A stretch of 64,000 nt of DNA from an uncultured Candidatus Saccharibacteria bacterium (GCA_938030095.1 CALHGK010000010.1:124001-188000); one strand, 5' to 3'; shown: positions 51,506-61,306, counted from the stretch's first letter. The notes: a model not told the origin generated them from the sequence alone. Numbers and translations: made by a program.

Positions 51506-52774
51506 ATGACCTTAATGCCACCAAACGGTAGAGATTTGAGCCCAGATCAGCTATGGGCGCTCAAGATGGAGCAGCGCCGCAAAGGATATGACAAAACAGC
51601 CACGCAGCAACAAGCCGAAAATGAAGCTGCCGTTAATAGTCTCTACGCTGGCCTTGGTGGCAACAGCGCGCCCAGCAGCAGTACCTTCGACAAAACAGAT
51701 AACGCCACCACGCCAGAGAATAGTGGCCCGCGGATGGATAACCTTGCCGCGCAGGTGAATGCGCTGTATAAGCCACACAACGAGGCTGAAGCGATCGTTG
51801 CTGGTGTGTATGACGACCTAAACAACAAGACTGATCCTAAAGTGGCTGATGATATCGATCGCGACACACCCTTGCCAGAGCAGGAGCCAGTAACAGACAA
51901 GGAAGAAGACGCCAAAGGCACGCACCTCTTCTCAAATAACCCCGCCATCAACACCGTGAGTGTGACGAAGAAACTCGATGGTGACACGGCAGAAACATTG
52001 CGCCAAGCCAATGGTGGCTCGACACTTGGTGCTCGAGAGGAAGTAGGCAATCTCATCAATACAATCAACTACCAGCCAACGAAGCACCAGTTTGAAAGAC
52101 AAAAAACAGCTACAGCTACAGCAGTTAAGAACGCTGGCTTTGACGTTGATGACAAGACAAAAGAGCATGTTGCCGAGCTGACGACTGTTGCAACAATTGA
52201 TGCAGCGGTAGAAGAGCAAAAAACAGGTGAGGATACAATGAACGAGCAAAACGCGCGTAATCATGGCGATCTACTGAACCGCCGCGAGTCGTACAAGCTA
52301 GCGTGCGCTGCGCTGGGCAAGGAGCTACTCGATAGCGTGAATAATCGTGAGATGAGATTTGATGATATTAAGCAGGCTGATCCATGGATTGCACAGCGGG
52401 TAAGTGACTATAACGATGGTATTTTTACTTCCCATGACGCAGCAGCCAGTGATGCCACAATTGATGACCTTGCGATGATTGGGGAGCTAATTAACCACTC
52501 ACCAGCCATGCAGGAGCTTATCCGCAACAAGGACGAAGCAAAGCAGCAAACCGAGGAGCAGCCCACTACGCACAATACTCAACCTCATACGCCGAACAAA
52601 GATGACAAGAATAAGGGCGAAATGCCCATGCAAAACCACTCAAATGTATTTGTTGAGACGTCGTCTCATCGTTCCTTTGCCAAGAAGCAGAAGCCCGCAC
52701 ATGCGCCATTCCAAAAGAATACGAAGACGATCAACACATTCCTTGGTAGTAAGCAGCGTATTAGCTGGCGCTAG
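51506..52774 (+). CDS. Hypothetical soluble protein, Asn/Asp/Thr-rich
   Basis: 422 residues, no domain recognised. Long low-complexity stretches (Asn, Asp, Thr, Lys, Gln), with helical stretch LKMEQRRKGYDKTATQQQAENEAAV near the start and a middle helical block (RREVVGNLIN region; RRESYKLACAALGKELLDSVNN). The end (FAKKQKPAHAPFQKNTKTINTFLG) is basic. No signal peptide or TM helix. GGAGATA ahead of the ATG. Confidence 0.65.
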   Translation: MTLMPPNGRDLSPDQLWALKMEQRRKGYDKTATQQQAENEAAVNSLYAGLGGNSAPSSSTFDKTDNATTPENSGPRMDNLAAQVNALYKPHNEAEAIVAGVYDDLNNKTDPKVADDIDRDTPLPEQEPVTDKEEDAKGTHLFSNNPAINTVSVTKKLDGDTAETLRQANGGSTLGAREEVGNLINTINYQPTKHQFERQKTATATAVKNAGFDVDDKTKEHVAELTTVATIDAAVEEQKTGEDTMNEQNARNHGDLLNRRESYKLACAALGKELLDSVNNREMRFDDIKQADPWIAQRVSDYNDGIFTSHDAAASDATIDDLAMIGELINHSPAMQELIRNKDEAKQQTEEQPTTHNTQPHTPNKDDKNKGEMPMQNHSNVFVETSSHRSFAKKQKPAHAPFQKNTKTINTFLGSKQRISWR

Positions 52775-52972
52775 CTTGTAGCGTCGGTGCTGAGTATCCG
52801 AGGAAACCGTGGGGATAGGCTATTGCTAGTTGCGTGGCTCTTGGTAAATCAAGCACCGCGAGATATGAATGATGAGTTGTATTTTGCGGTGGAGTAGCTT
52901 GGTAAGTGTCTTATAGCCTAGATTACTGCCAGAAGTGTTGAGTTTTTCTGGGGTTTGTGGTACTGTATTTCC

Positions 52973-53578
52973 ATGTATAAAGGCGAGCGGCCAAAAGTTT
53001 TTCCGATTATTGTCACTATCTTGGTGATCTCGTTGGTGGTGGCAGCAGTGGCGTCGGTCATTCGCATGGTGGCGACTCGCCAGGAATCGAATAACACCAA
53101 TACGCAGCAATCAGCCGAGAGCTTCTACGACCAAGTGGTGGCGCATAATGCAACCAACAGTGTCCGCTGGACGGTGCGTGGGCCAATTGTGGCAGATGAG
53201 ACCTTCCGCTCGTACCAGATCGAGATTTCGCCCAATAAGCGGACGTATACGGTGTATCAGGGCTACTTAGACAAGCAGCTCGACCGCAAAGAGTTTGAGA
53301 ATAATCAGCAGGCCTACGAGCAGCTTGTGTATGCCCTCAGCAAGGCGCAGATCCAAGACACGCGCAGTGTGGACGACGATGACGTGCGTGGGGTGTGTGC
53401 CACTGCTGGGCGGCTCTACACCTTCGAGACGATGGATAGCGGCACGACGAAGACGCGCATCTGGACGTCGAGCTGCCAAGGCTCGCCTGGCTCGATGAAG
53501 GCTGATGTACCTAAGATTCATGCACTCTTTGCCAACCAGATCCCTGGCTTTGCACCGATGTTTGATAAGACGCAATAA
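52973..53578 (+). CDS. Membrane protein, one N-terminal helix, extracytoplasmic domain
   Basis: 201 residues. Helix PIIVTILVISLVVAAVASVI near the start, then ~160 polar residues including NKRTYTVYQGYLDKQLDRKEF and two cysteines (GVCATAG, SSCQGSPG) that may pair. No family recognised. TACTGT ends 6 nt before the ATG; leaderless. Confidence 0.75.
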   Translation: MYKGERPKVFPIIVTILVISLVVAAVASVIRMVATRQESNNTNTQQSAESFYDQVVAHNATNSVRWTVRGPIVADETFRSYQIEISPNKRTYTVYQGYLDKQLDRKEFENNQQAYEQLVYALSKAQIQDTRSVDDDDVRGVCATAGRLYTFETMDSGTTKTRIWTSSCQGSPGSMKADVPKIHALFANQIPGFAPMFDKTQ

Positions 53579-53651
53579 AAAGGCGCTGTACGGCTGACGT
53601 CTGGGACTCAAGTTCTAAGTAACCTCCACGATTTTGTACCGCGTCTCGCTA

Positions 53652-53764
53652 CATTCCCAATTATATGGGTCGACATTCTGCTTGTATGTCGGCTTTGTGT
53701 GCTAGGCTAAAAAGAGATTATGACAATCTGATTTCATACTCCATCGGGCGCAGTGATAGGGAAG
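53652..53764 (+). repeat. Structured repeat family 1, copy c (diverged)
   Basis: Conserved TATATGGGTCGACAT...ATGTCGGC hairpin, AGGCTAAAAA, AGATT-ATGAC-AATCT hairpin and TTTCATACTCCATCGG. Outer stem TTCCC/GGGAA. It lies just upstream of the HAD gene promoter. Confidence 0.7.
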
Positions 53765-53812
53765 AAGAGCTCATGCTAGCCACACTCTATTGCCAATGAT
53801 ATAATCGAGCGT

Positions 53813-54388
53813 ATGATTCGTGCAGTAATTTTTGATTGTTTTGGTGTGCTCTATGGTGGGAGCATCGAGGTGCTGATGGCGCAGTGCCCGCCGGATCGCC
53901 GAGCCGAACTAGAGGATATTAACAAGCAGTCGGACTATGGCTACATCTCGCGGCAGGAGTTTATCACAGAGGTGGCGCGGCTCTCGGAGCAGACGCCAGC
54001 TCAGATAGCGGCGTTGCTCGAGCAAGTCCATGTGCGCAATAGCGAGCTGATAGCCATGATTCACACGCTGCGCCAGCGCTACCCGGCCATCAAGGTGGGG
54101 CTGCTGAGTAATGTGGGGAGTGATACGATCGAGCGACTGTTTACTCCTGATGAGCTGCGCGAGCTCTTTGATGCTGTAGTGCTCTCGTATGCCGAGCACG
54201 TTGCCAAGCCAAGCCGCGAAGCCTTCGAGCTGGCGGCAGATCGGCTTGGTGTGCTGCCTGGCCAGTGTGTGATGATCGACGACCGGCTGGACAACTGCTC
54301 CGGGGCTGAAGCTGCTGGCATGCGTGCTATTCTCCACACAGCCAATCGCCGCACGATGGCAGAGCTTGAGGAGCTACTGGAGGAGTGA
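53813..54388 (+). CDS. HAD-IA family hydrolase
   Basis: 191 residues. Motif I FDCFGVLY (nucleophile Asp), cap helices, motif II/III KVGLLSNVGSD and AKPSREAFELAADRLG, motif IV MIDDRLDNCSGAEAAGM. Probable small-molecule phosphatase or haloacid-type hydrolase. TATAAT ends 7 nt before the ATG; leaderless. First gene of a run with mutM and holA. Confidence 0.9.
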   Translation: MIRAVIFDCFGVLYGGSIEVLMAQCPPDRRAELEDINKQSDYGYISRQEFITEVARLSEQTPAQIAALLEQVHVRNSELIAMIHTLRQRYPAIKVGLLSNVGSDTIERLFTPDELRELFDAVVLSYAEHVAKPSREAFELAADRLGVLPGQCVMIDDRLDNCSGAEAAGMRAILHTANRRTMAELEELLEE

Positions 54389-54394
54389 TAGTCC

Positions 54395-55276
54395 ATGCCT
54401 GAGCTCCCTGAAGTTGAGACGATTCGTACGAGCTTAGCTCGCTTGGTGGTGGGGAGGCAGGTGGTGGCAAGTACGGTGTACGACTCGCCCAAGAGCTTTC
54501 CTAACGACCCTGCGGCAGTGGCGCACTTTCTCCATGGTGCAACGATCACGGCGGTGGAGCGCCGCGCTAAGGTATTGCTGATTCGCCTGAGCACCAATTA
54601 CACACTGGTAGTGCACCTGAAAATGACGGGCCAGCTGCTCTTTGTTGGAGAGGAGCGCTGGGGTGGTGGCCACCCAAACGATAGCTTTCTTCATGAGTTG
54701 CCCGACCGCTTAACGCGGGTAGCGCTGACCTTTGCGGATGGCGCGCATTTATACTTTAATGACCTGCGCAAATTTGGCTGGATGAAGCTCTACCCTACGC
54801 CAGAGGTGGCGCAGCTGCCCTTTATGCAAAAAGTCGGGCCCGAGCCGCTCGACTCGCACACTACAGCGGCGCAGTTCATCGCGCGCATCCGCCGGCACAA
54901 TGGCACGACCATCAAGGCAGCCATCCTTGACCAAACCACCATCGCTGGCGTGGGCAATATCTATGCCGATGAATCGCTGTGGATGACGCAGCTCCACCCC
55001 GCCACGCGGGTGCGTATGGTGGATGATGAGCAGCTTGCCGCGCTCTTTGCCCATATTCGGCAGGTGCTGCGGCTCAGTATTGATAAGGGTGGTAGCACCG
55101 ATCGTAACTACGTCGATGCTGAGGGCAACAAGGGGAGCTACCTGGCCTTTGCGCAGGTGTTTCGGCGTGAGGGGCAACCCTGCCCGCGCCACCCCGACGT
55201 AGAAATTATCAAGATTCGCGTGGCCGGCCGCGGGACGCACATTTGCCCGATGTGCCAGGTGAAAGTGGGGGAGTAG
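54395..55276 (+). CDS. mutM: Formamidopyrimidine-DNA glycosylase
   Basis: 293 residues. Begins PELPEVETIR (catalytic Pro and Glu after Met removal); middle LVVHLKMTGQLL; helix-two-turn-helix around GVGNIYADESLW; C-terminal zinc finger CPRHPDVEIIKIRVAGRGTHICPMCQ. Excises 8-oxoguanine from DNA. Six bases after the HAD gene. Confidence 0.97.
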   Translation: MPELPEVETIRTSLARLVVGRQVVASTVYDSPKSFPNDPAAVAHFLHGATITAVERRAKVLLIRLSTNYTLVVHLKMTGQLLFVGEERWGGGHPNDSFLHELPDRLTRVALTFADGAHLYFNDLRKFGWMKLYPTPEVAQLPFMQKVGPEPLDSHTTAAQFIARIRRHNGTTIKAAILDQTTIAGVGNIYADESLWMTQLHPATRVRMVDDEQLAALFAHIRQVLRLSIDKGGSTDRNYVDAEGNKGSYLAFAQVFRREGQPCPRHPDVEIIKIRVAGRGTHICPMCQVKVGE

Positions 55277-55279
55277 CCG

Positions 55280-56221
55280 ATGCTTTATCTCATTGTGGGG
55301 AAGAATAGCTACGTAGCAGAGCAAGAGCTGGCGAAAATCACTCAGCGCGCGCCAGTGCCAGTAGAGCACGTTGATACTCAGCAGCTTGATGCCGCGGGCT
55401 TGGCTGAGTTGGTGCGCGGCGTGTCGCTCTTTGCGGCGCAGCGGCTCATTGTGCTGCGACGCCTGTCTGAGCGCCCAGACCTCTGGGAGCAGCTTGGCCA
55501 GTGGGCCCATGATATCCCTAACGAGACGACGCTTGTGCTGATAGAGCCAGGGCTGGATAAGCGCACCAAAACGTACAAAGCACTACATAAGGCCGCTACC
55601 ATCATCGCTGCTGATCCACTAACCGACCGCCAGCGTCCTGCCGCCGAGCGGTGGCTGCGCCAGCTGGCTAGTAGACGCGGCGTGTCGCTAAGCTCAGCGC
55701 AGCTGCGCAGTATGGTAGAGCGTGCTCTGGTGCCGGATGAAAAGGGCTATGGCGGGACGATCGACCAACTGCAGTTGGCGCACGCCATCGACGCATTGGC
55801 TCAGCTCGACACCGTTACCGATGATGCAATTGCCACCGTGTTACCACCGGCCCGTGAGTTCTCGGTCTTTGATGTTGTAGCCCTCGCGGTGGAGCGCCGA
55901 GGTCCAGCCCTGCGCGCTGCCCTGGATGAGCTGCGCCTGAGTCATGATCCATACCAAACTGCGGCGCTCATCTGGGCGCAGTGGGCTCAGCTGGCAGCGA
56001 TTGCATGCTATGGCGAGGCAGGGGAAGTAGAGATTGCGCGCGAGCTCTCACTTCACCCCTACGTCGTCAAAAAAACCAAGCCGCTCACCACGCAGGTCTC
56101 GCTGGCCGACATCCGCACCCTCACCCAGCGGGCTGCTCAGCTTGATGCTGATATGAAGACGACGAGCGTGCCTCCATGGGACGCAGTGGAGAGCTTTTTG
56201 TTTGCGGTGGCGGGGCGGTAG
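55280..56221 (+). CDS. holA: DNA polymerase III delta subunit (clamp loader)
   Basis: 313 residues. LYLIVGKNSYVAEQELAKI replaces the usual FLLYGxDxxxxxEA start; SLFAAQRLIVLRRL and ETTLVLIEPGLDKRTKTYKALHKAA are the family pattern of HolA, and the C-terminal helices are as expected. Adjacent to mutM; rpsT is ~740 bp on, the neighbour often seen with holA. GGGGAG Shine-Dalgarno. Confidence 0.85.
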   Translation: MLYLIVGKNSYVAEQELAKITQRAPVPVEHVDTQQLDAAGLAELVRGVSLFAAQRLIVLRRLSERPDLWEQLGQWAHDIPNETTLVLIEPGLDKRTKTYKALHKAATIIAADPLTDRQRPAAERWLRQLASRRGVSLSSAQLRSMVERALVPDEKGYGGTIDQLQLAHAIDALAQLDTVTDDAIATVLPPAREFSVFDVVALAVERRGPALRAALDELRLSHDPYQTAALIWAQWAQLAAIACYGEAGEVEIARELSLHPYVVKKTKPLTTQVSLADIRTLTQRAAQLDADMKTTSVPPWDAVESFLFAVAGR

Positions 56222-56333
56222 TGTAGGGTGGCTAGGTAGACGTGTGAGCGTTGGACAGATAAAGTGCTTAGCATATAAGAACGTGGTATAATATCACCAT
56301 AATAAACACCACTGCAATGCCAAGGAGGTGTAT

Positions 56334-56870
56334 ATGGCTACAGTACAGACAACAGTTACTACCCAGACGGTTCAGACAAAGAACCATCAGCATCGGCGAC
56401 GATGGCATAGTATGCGCTTGATGATGATGGTGGCGAGTCTAGCGCTTGCGTACTTGGCATTTATCGATATTTTCATGGCGTGGCGCGTCTATACAGTTAT
56501 ATCTTCAAGCAGTGGGCCACTGCCTGGCATTAACTCTAATACAACGTCTAATATGATGGCGCTGGCCGCCTCGTTTGTCTTTGGTGTCAATCTTGCTGCC
56601 CAGGCTATGTATCTTGCCTATACCACGCTTCGCCGCCACTCTAAGCAGAGTATGATCAAGCAGGGGATTGCCATCGTCGCTATCCTTGCTTATCCTGTTG
56701 CCGACATGGTGAAGTATACACTCTTCCACCACATTCTCCACACCGGTGTGCCGTACAACACATTCCTTGATGGGCCTGTACCGTGGACGTCTGGGATCGT
56801 GCTCACCATCGCTGGTTCGCTCTACTTGTGGTATGTGCTGCTGCGAACACGAAGCGGGGAGCGCTCGTAG
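56334..56870 (+). CDS. Membrane protein with four predicted helices
   Basis: 178 residues. Basic N-terminus (HQHRRRWHSMR) then helices MMMVASLALAYLAFIDIFM, MALAASFVFGVNLAAQAMYL, IAIVAILAYPVADMV and GIVLTIAGSLYLWYVLL. No family recognised. AAGGAGGTG Shine-Dalgarno before ATG 56334; TATAAT about 42 nt upstream. Confidence 0.8.
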   Translation: MATVQTTVTTQTVQTKNHQHRRRWHSMRLMMMVASLALAYLAFIDIFMAWRVYTVISSSSGPLPGINSNTTSNMMALAASFVFGVNLAAQAMYLAYTTLRRHSKQSMIKQGIAIVAILAYPVADMVKYTLFHHILHTGVPYNTFLDGPVPWTSGIVLTIAGSLYLWYVLLRTRSGERS

Positions 56871-56963
56871 GCCACGGTGGCTCTTTACAAATCGTGCGCC
56901 ATGCCTTATAATGAGCGCTTGATTGTAGTACTAACCCATAATAACAAGCGATAGAGGAAATTA

Positions 56964-57218
56964 ATGCCCATCATCAAATCAGCTGTCAAACGCATGAAGC
57001 AAACGGCTACTCGCCGCCAGCGCAACATTGCTACCAAGCGCGCCATCAAGGCCAGCACCAAAGCCTTTGCTGCCGAGCCAAGCGCTGCCGCTCTGAGTCA
57101 GGCCCAGAGCGAGCTCGACAAAGCCGTCAAGAAGGGGTTGCTCAAGAAAAACACCGCGAGCCGCCGCAAGGCATCGCTCGCCAAGGCCGCCAAGGCTGCT
57201 GGCGTCAAGCTTGCGTAA
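56964..57218 (+). CDS. rpsT: 30S ribosomal protein S20
   Basis: 84 residues, strongly basic: IKSAVKRMKQTATRRQRNIATKRAIKAST, then AVKKGLLKKNTASRRKASLAKAA, the S20 pattern. Binds 16S rRNA helices. TATAAT upstream and a GAGG Shine-Dalgarno. Confidence 0.95.
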   Translation: MPIIKSAVKRMKQTATRRQRNIATKRAIKASTKAFAAEPSAAALSQAQSELDKAVKKGLLKKNTASRRKASLAKAAKAAGVKLA

Positions 57219-57245
57219 CACAGAAGCAGCAAGAGCAGACACCAA

Positions 57246-57271
57246 AACACCTCGAGGGAGAGGTGTTTTTC
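57246..57271 (+). terminator. Terminator after rpsT
   Basis: ACACCTC/GAGGTGT stem then TTTTT. Confidence 0.85.
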
Positions 57272-57380
57272 TTTGCTATACTTCGCATGGCTACCTCTGT
57301 TAATCGCGACTTGCCATTGACGAAACGAAATTACTTATGGTAGGATAGATGGAGTTTTGGGTAAGGCAAAAGTAGGAGCT

Positions 57381-58925
57381 ATGGACGAGATAAAGGTGCG
57401 GCAACAAATCATCGACAAACTAGGTGAGAGTAATAATATTTTGGTGGCAGTCAACGCCCACCCTACGGTAGATGAGCTGAGTGCGGCACTAGGCTTGACG
57501 CTTTTGCTTAACAAGCTCGACAAGCACGCCACAGCCGTCTTTAGTGGGGATGTGCCAACGGCAGTGGGCTTTTTGGAGCCAGAGCATACCTTTGAGAGCA
57601 CGGTGGATAGTCTGCGAGATTTCATCATTGCCCTTGATAAGGAAAAGGCCGACCATTTGCGCTACAAGCTCGATGGCGACCTCGTTAAGATTTTCATCAC
57701 GCCATACCGCGCAACGATTAGCCAGAGTGATTTGGAGTTTAGCCAGGGCGACTACAATGTGCAGTTTGTTGTGACGATCGGTGTGCGCAGCGAGGATGAC
57801 CTCGACCCAGCGCTCAAAGGGCATGGCCGTATTCTGCGCGAGTCGCCAGTGGCAGCGCTGCACATCGATGCGCCAGGTACGCTGGGCAATATCGTCTGGA
57901 CGGATCCTCAGGCCAGCAGCTATAGTGAGCTCGCGGCAAGCCTCGCTCAGGGTTTTGATAATACGGATGATGAGCAGCCGCTTTTGGACAAGCATATTGC
58001 CACGGCCTTTTTGACCGGCATTGTAGCGGCCACCGAGCGCTTTAGTAACGAAAAGACCACCTCGCGTGTTATGACCCTCGCCGCGCAATTGATGAGTGCT
58101 GGCGGCGACCAGCAGCTGATTGCGGCCAAGCTCGCCGAAGCCAAGCAGCTCGCTGCAGGCCCAATGCCTGCCAAGCCGGCCAGCAAGAAGCCTGCTCAGG
58201 CAAATAACAAAGACAAGTCACTCGTCATCTCGCACAACGCTGAGGCTGGAAAAAAAAAGTTAAGCCAGACCGACGCTGACGAAGCTGAGCTAGCCCAGCA
58301 ATTGGCCAAGAATAATCCACAGCCCGAGCCCACGCCGGCCCCGCGTCGCTCATCAGGACGCAACAGCAGCGCTGAGCCATGGCGTCAACCCATTGAGACA
58401 CCACTCAATGAGCCGAGCCTGGGTGGCACGCTTAATGCTACGACCAAGCAAGCGGCCGATGACAAACGCCGCGAGCGCGAGAATGGCCGCAACAAGACCA
58501 TCCTCTCGCACAAGGGTGGGCGCTACCTTGACAGCGACGACACACCGGGGCGTCAAGCGCCGCTTAATGCTGCGACGGCAGCGCTCGACCATGAGCCAAC
58601 CGTCCCCAATGTCAATGACATGCCGCGCGTGCCAATGGCTCACAACGACGACATCCTTCCGCCGCCAACGGGCAAAGAAACCTTGGCCGATCTCGATGCC
58701 AAGCACCGGGCCGCGCCAGCTGATGATGCCGAAGGGCCAGCCTTGCCGCCACTGCCACCAATGCCAGATTTCTCTAGCTTGCCGCCGCTGCCACCAGGTG
58801 TGCCACCACTGCCTGGCCCTGATGCCGATAACCCCATGGCCCAGCTCGATGCTGCGCTCCAGTCTGAGGCTAAGGCCAAGAAAGACCAAGCCAACCCGTC
58901 GCAATTCCACGTACCGGAGAAGTAG
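57381..58925 (+). CDS. DHH-like protein with degenerate motif and Pro-rich tail
   Basis: 514 residues. The N-terminal ~300 residues have the fold pattern of DHH/DHHA1 phosphoesterases (ILVAVNAHPTVDELSAALGLTLLLNKL), but the DHH catalytic motif reads NAHPTVDELS, lacking the metal-binding Asp residues. From ~300 on it is Lys/Ala/Pro-rich and disordered, ending in PPLPP and PPGVPPLPGPDADNP repeats. Possibly a non-catalytic nucleotide-binding or scaffold protein. Start: ATG 57381 preceded by GGAG; a TTG at 57357 is an alternative. Confidence 0.75.
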   Translation: MDEIKVRQQIIDKLGESNNILVAVNAHPTVDELSAALGLTLLLNKLDKHATAVFSGDVPTAVGFLEPEHTFESTVDSLRDFIIALDKEKADHLRYKLDGDLVKIFITPYRATISQSDLEFSQGDYNVQFVVTIGVRSEDDLDPALKGHGRILRESPVAALHIDAPGTLGNIVWTDPQASSYSELAASLAQGFDNTDDEQPLLDKHIATAFLTGIVAATERFSNEKTTSRVMTLAAQLMSAGGDQQLIAAKLAEAKQLAAGPMPAKPASKKPAQANNKDKSLVISHNAEAGKKKLSQTDADEAELAQQLAKNNPQPEPTPAPRRSSGRNSSAEPWRQPIETPLNEPSLGGTLNATTKQAADDKRRERENGRNKTILSHKGGRYLDSDDTPGRQAPLNAATAALDHEPTVPNVNDMPRVPMAHNDDILPPPTGKETLADLDAKHRAAPADDAEGPALPPLPPMPDFSSLPPLPPGVPPLPGPDADNPMAQLDAALQSEAKAKKDQANPSQFHVPEK

Positions 58926-58958
58926 GGGTTACCACTCTAGCAATATAAAAACACCCAG

Positions 58959-58986
58959 AGAACCAGCTACCACGGCTGGTTTTTTG
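58959..58986 (+). terminator. Terminator after the DHH-like gene
   Basis: AACCAGC/GCTGGTT with T run. Confidence 0.85.
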
Positions 58987-59009
58987 CTCCGTCATGCTAT
59001 ACTAACCAC

Positions 59010-59714
59010 ATGACACACCAAACATCTGATTCATCATACAATCGCATTCTCCATATCGACAAGCCAGCTGGTATGACGAGCTTTGGGGTGGTGGCGCGGG
59101 TGCGGCGGGTGCTGAGCCAGCAGGCTGGCAAGAAGGTGAAGGTGGGGCACTGTGGTACGCTCGACCCCTTTGCAACGGGCCTTTTGCTGCTGGTGACGGG
59201 CGCGGAATGCCGCAATGCCATGCGCTATACCAAGCTCGACAAGACGTACGAAGCGACGATTATCCTGGGTCAAACCAGCACCACAGGCGACCCAGAAGGG
59301 GAGATAACGCCGTATGTGCCAGAAGATACCGAAGCGCCTGTCACACCGCCATCACGCCAGCAGCTCGATATGGTATTGCAGCATTTCATTGGTGAGATTC
59401 GCCAGCGGCCACCGATCTTTAGTGCCATCAAGATCAACGGTCAGCGGGCCTATAAGCTCGCGCGTGATGGTAAGGAAGTGGAGCTGCCAGAGCGCATCAT
59501 TACGATTCACTCGCTGGAGGTGCTAGAGTATCAGTATCCGCGGCTCGTCATTCGCACGCGGGTGAGCAGTGGCACGTACATTCGCAGCCTGGCGGTGGAT
59601 ATTGGCAGGCAGCTTGGCACGGGGGCGTACTGCGCGGCGCTGCGGCGTACGGCGATTGCCGATTGGCCAGTAGCAGAGGCGCAGCAGCTGCAAGATTTTG
59701 GGATTGTTGATTAG
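59010..59714 (+). CDS. truB: tRNA pseudouridine-55 synthase
   Basis: 234 residues. HIDKPAGMTSFGVVARVRR, KVGHCGTLDPFATGLLLL with the catalytic Asp, YTKLDKTYEATIILG, and IKINGQRAYKLARDG are the TruB landmarks; shorter C-terminal PUA part. Modifies U55 in the T-loop of tRNAs. TATACT ends 6 nt before ATG 59010; leaderless. Confidence 0.97.
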   Translation: MTHQTSDSSYNRILHIDKPAGMTSFGVVARVRRVLSQQAGKKVKVGHCGTLDPFATGLLLLVTGAECRNAMRYTKLDKTYEATIILGQTSTTGDPEGEITPYVPEDTEAPVTPPSRQQLDMVLQHFIGEIRQRPPIFSAIKINGQRAYKLARDGKEVELPERIITIHSLEVLEYQYPRLVIRTRVSSGTYIRSLAVDIGRQLGTGAYCAALRRTAIADWPVAEAQQLQDFGIVD

Positions 59715-59749
59715 CCATACACAATAAAATAAAGAAGCGAGGAATACCG

Positions 59750-60448
59750 ATGAACATCACGCTACACACTGGCACGACCACCGCAACTATCACGACAGAT
59801 GGTGCATATATCACCAGTCTGACTGATGGGCATGGGGATGTATTCTACCCACTGCAGACGCTCGCCACCCCTGATGGCGAGCGTAAAACGCGCGGTGGCT
59901 GCCATGTTTGCCTACCTAACTTTGGCCCGGGCGGAGCGAGTGGCTTGGCGCAGCATGGCTTTGGCCGCACCAGCCAATGGCAAGTGGCAGAGCACACCAG
60001 CGACCGAGTGGAGCTCATGCTGAGGGGGAGTGATGCTTATGCTGGGCTGGAGTCTCGCTTGGTGTATACAGTGGCGGAGCATCAGCTTGCAATGCAGCTC
60101 ACACTGGCGAATGTTGGTGAGGAGGAGCTCCTTGTGGCGCCGGCCTTCCACCCGTATTTTGCGTATGATGGCACGCTTGTACTGGACGGCCAGCCATTAG
60201 CCGACCTCGCGCCACTCGCCGATACGATCTTCGTTGATGGGCCCACGCGCCAGCTTGCCACGGGCCGGCGCACCATTACGCTACAGAGCGAGGGATTACC
60301 TCACTGGGCGGTCTGGACAGATGGGCTGGGTTCGTATCTCTGTGTTGAGCCAACGCACAGCGGCAACTCCTTCGCCGATAACCCAGCTCACGCTGCAACG
60401 CTGGTACCGGGGCAGGTGGTGCGGTATGGCGTGCGGGTGGGGTGGTAA
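59750..60448 (+). CDS. Aldose 1-epimerase-like (galactose mutarotase family)
   Basis: 232 residues. Typical strands with the His residues GLAQHGFGR and VAPAFHPYFAY, and the glutamate region LCVEPTHSGNSFADNPA. Interconverts anomers of hexoses or hexose 6-phosphates. GAGGAA Shine-Dalgarno; follows truB by 35 nt. Confidence 0.92.
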   Translation: MNITLHTGTTTATITTDGAYITSLTDGHGDVFYPLQTLATPDGERKTRGGCHVCLPNFGPGGASGLAQHGFGRTSQWQVAEHTSDRVELMLRGSDAYAGLESRLVYTVAEHQLAMQLTLANVGEEELLVAPAFHPYFAYDGTLVLDGQPLADLAPLADTIFVDGPTRQLATGRRTITLQSEGLPHWAVWTDGLGSYLCVEPTHSGNSFADNPAHAATLVPGQVVRYGVRVGW

Positions 60449-60496
60449 CAAACCCCTCGATTTGACTCATAGTCCTACTACTGCCATACTTGATAT

Positions 60497-61261
60497 ATGG
60501 CAAATAATGAGATAAATCCAGACAAGGTAAGAATAATTGGCGGTATGACGCCTGAACGACAAGCAGCTGAGCAAGAACGACTCGGTAAAGAGCTGCGAGC
60601 TATTGCTGCAGCAATCGACGAGCAGCTACAGGGTCACGAGCCTCTGGTAAGTAGTATGCAACCACTTACGCTCGCGGAGGCTAAGCAGCGCCCAGGTGCA
60701 GACGAAGTGGCAATAGACGAGGTGAATGCACACTGGGGGTGGCCAGCAGCGGATAGTACAGTGGATCGCACTTCACCATATAAGGACGAGGACGAATTTT
60801 GGGAGGCATTTCTTCGCCAGCATGGGTTGCGTAATACAGAAGACCCAAACAACTTTCGTGCTCGTTTGCGTGCTCCAACGGTCGATGTAGCAACACTGGA
60901 GTCGGAAGAAGATATAGAGAGCATCGGCTTTGTAGATGTGTACCATGGAACGACGCCAGCATTGCTTCGTGCTGGAGCGGTGTTTCCCGAGGTTGAGCTC
61001 GTCCGAGGACTGTATAGCACGTTATTTAAGAAGCATCTAACGATGACAGATGATGCGCGAAAAGAACTGAGGTCACTTGCTCAGGAGCATCCAGCGGTGA
61101 AGATGGCGTTCTTTGAAACGTATAATCATGCACGGCGCTTGGTGAAAGAGGATGACGAGAAGCAGTTTATGCAGAAACTTTCGCAGCTTGGTTATATAGG
61201 AGAAGATGCTGCCGCGCAGGTTGCTTCGATTGATCAGGCACACCAGGCGCTTTGTCGCTAG
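60497..61261 (+). CDS. Hypothetical soluble protein
   Basis: 254 residues, no family recognised. Helical, acidic: QERLGKELRAIAAAIDEQL, DEDEFWEAFLRQHGLR, LTMTDDARKELRSLAQEHPAVKMAFFETYNHARRLVKEDD. CATACT ends 6 nt before the ATG, suggesting leaderless start. No signal peptide. Confidence 0.65.
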   Translation: MANNEINPDKVRIIGGMTPERQAAEQERLGKELRAIAAAIDEQLQGHEPLVSSMQPLTLAEAKQRPGADEVAIDEVNAHWGWPAADSTVDRTSPYKDEDEFWEAFLRQHGLRNTEDPNNFRARLRAPTVDVATLESEEDIESIGFVDVYHGTTPALLRAGAVFPEVELVRGLYSTLFKKHLTMTDDARKELRSLAQEHPAVKMAFFETYNHARRLVKEDDEKQFMQKLSQLGYIGEDAAAQVASIDQAHQALCR

Positions 61262-61277
61262 CGTCTACATGTCTACA

Positions 61278-61306
61278 TTGACACCACGCGCCCCTCCTGC
61301 TACAAT
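61278..61306 (+). promoter_or_regulatory. Promoter of rpsO
   Basis: TTGACA, 17-bp spacer, TACAAT with preceding TGC; the ATG follows after 8 nt. Confidence 0.75.
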
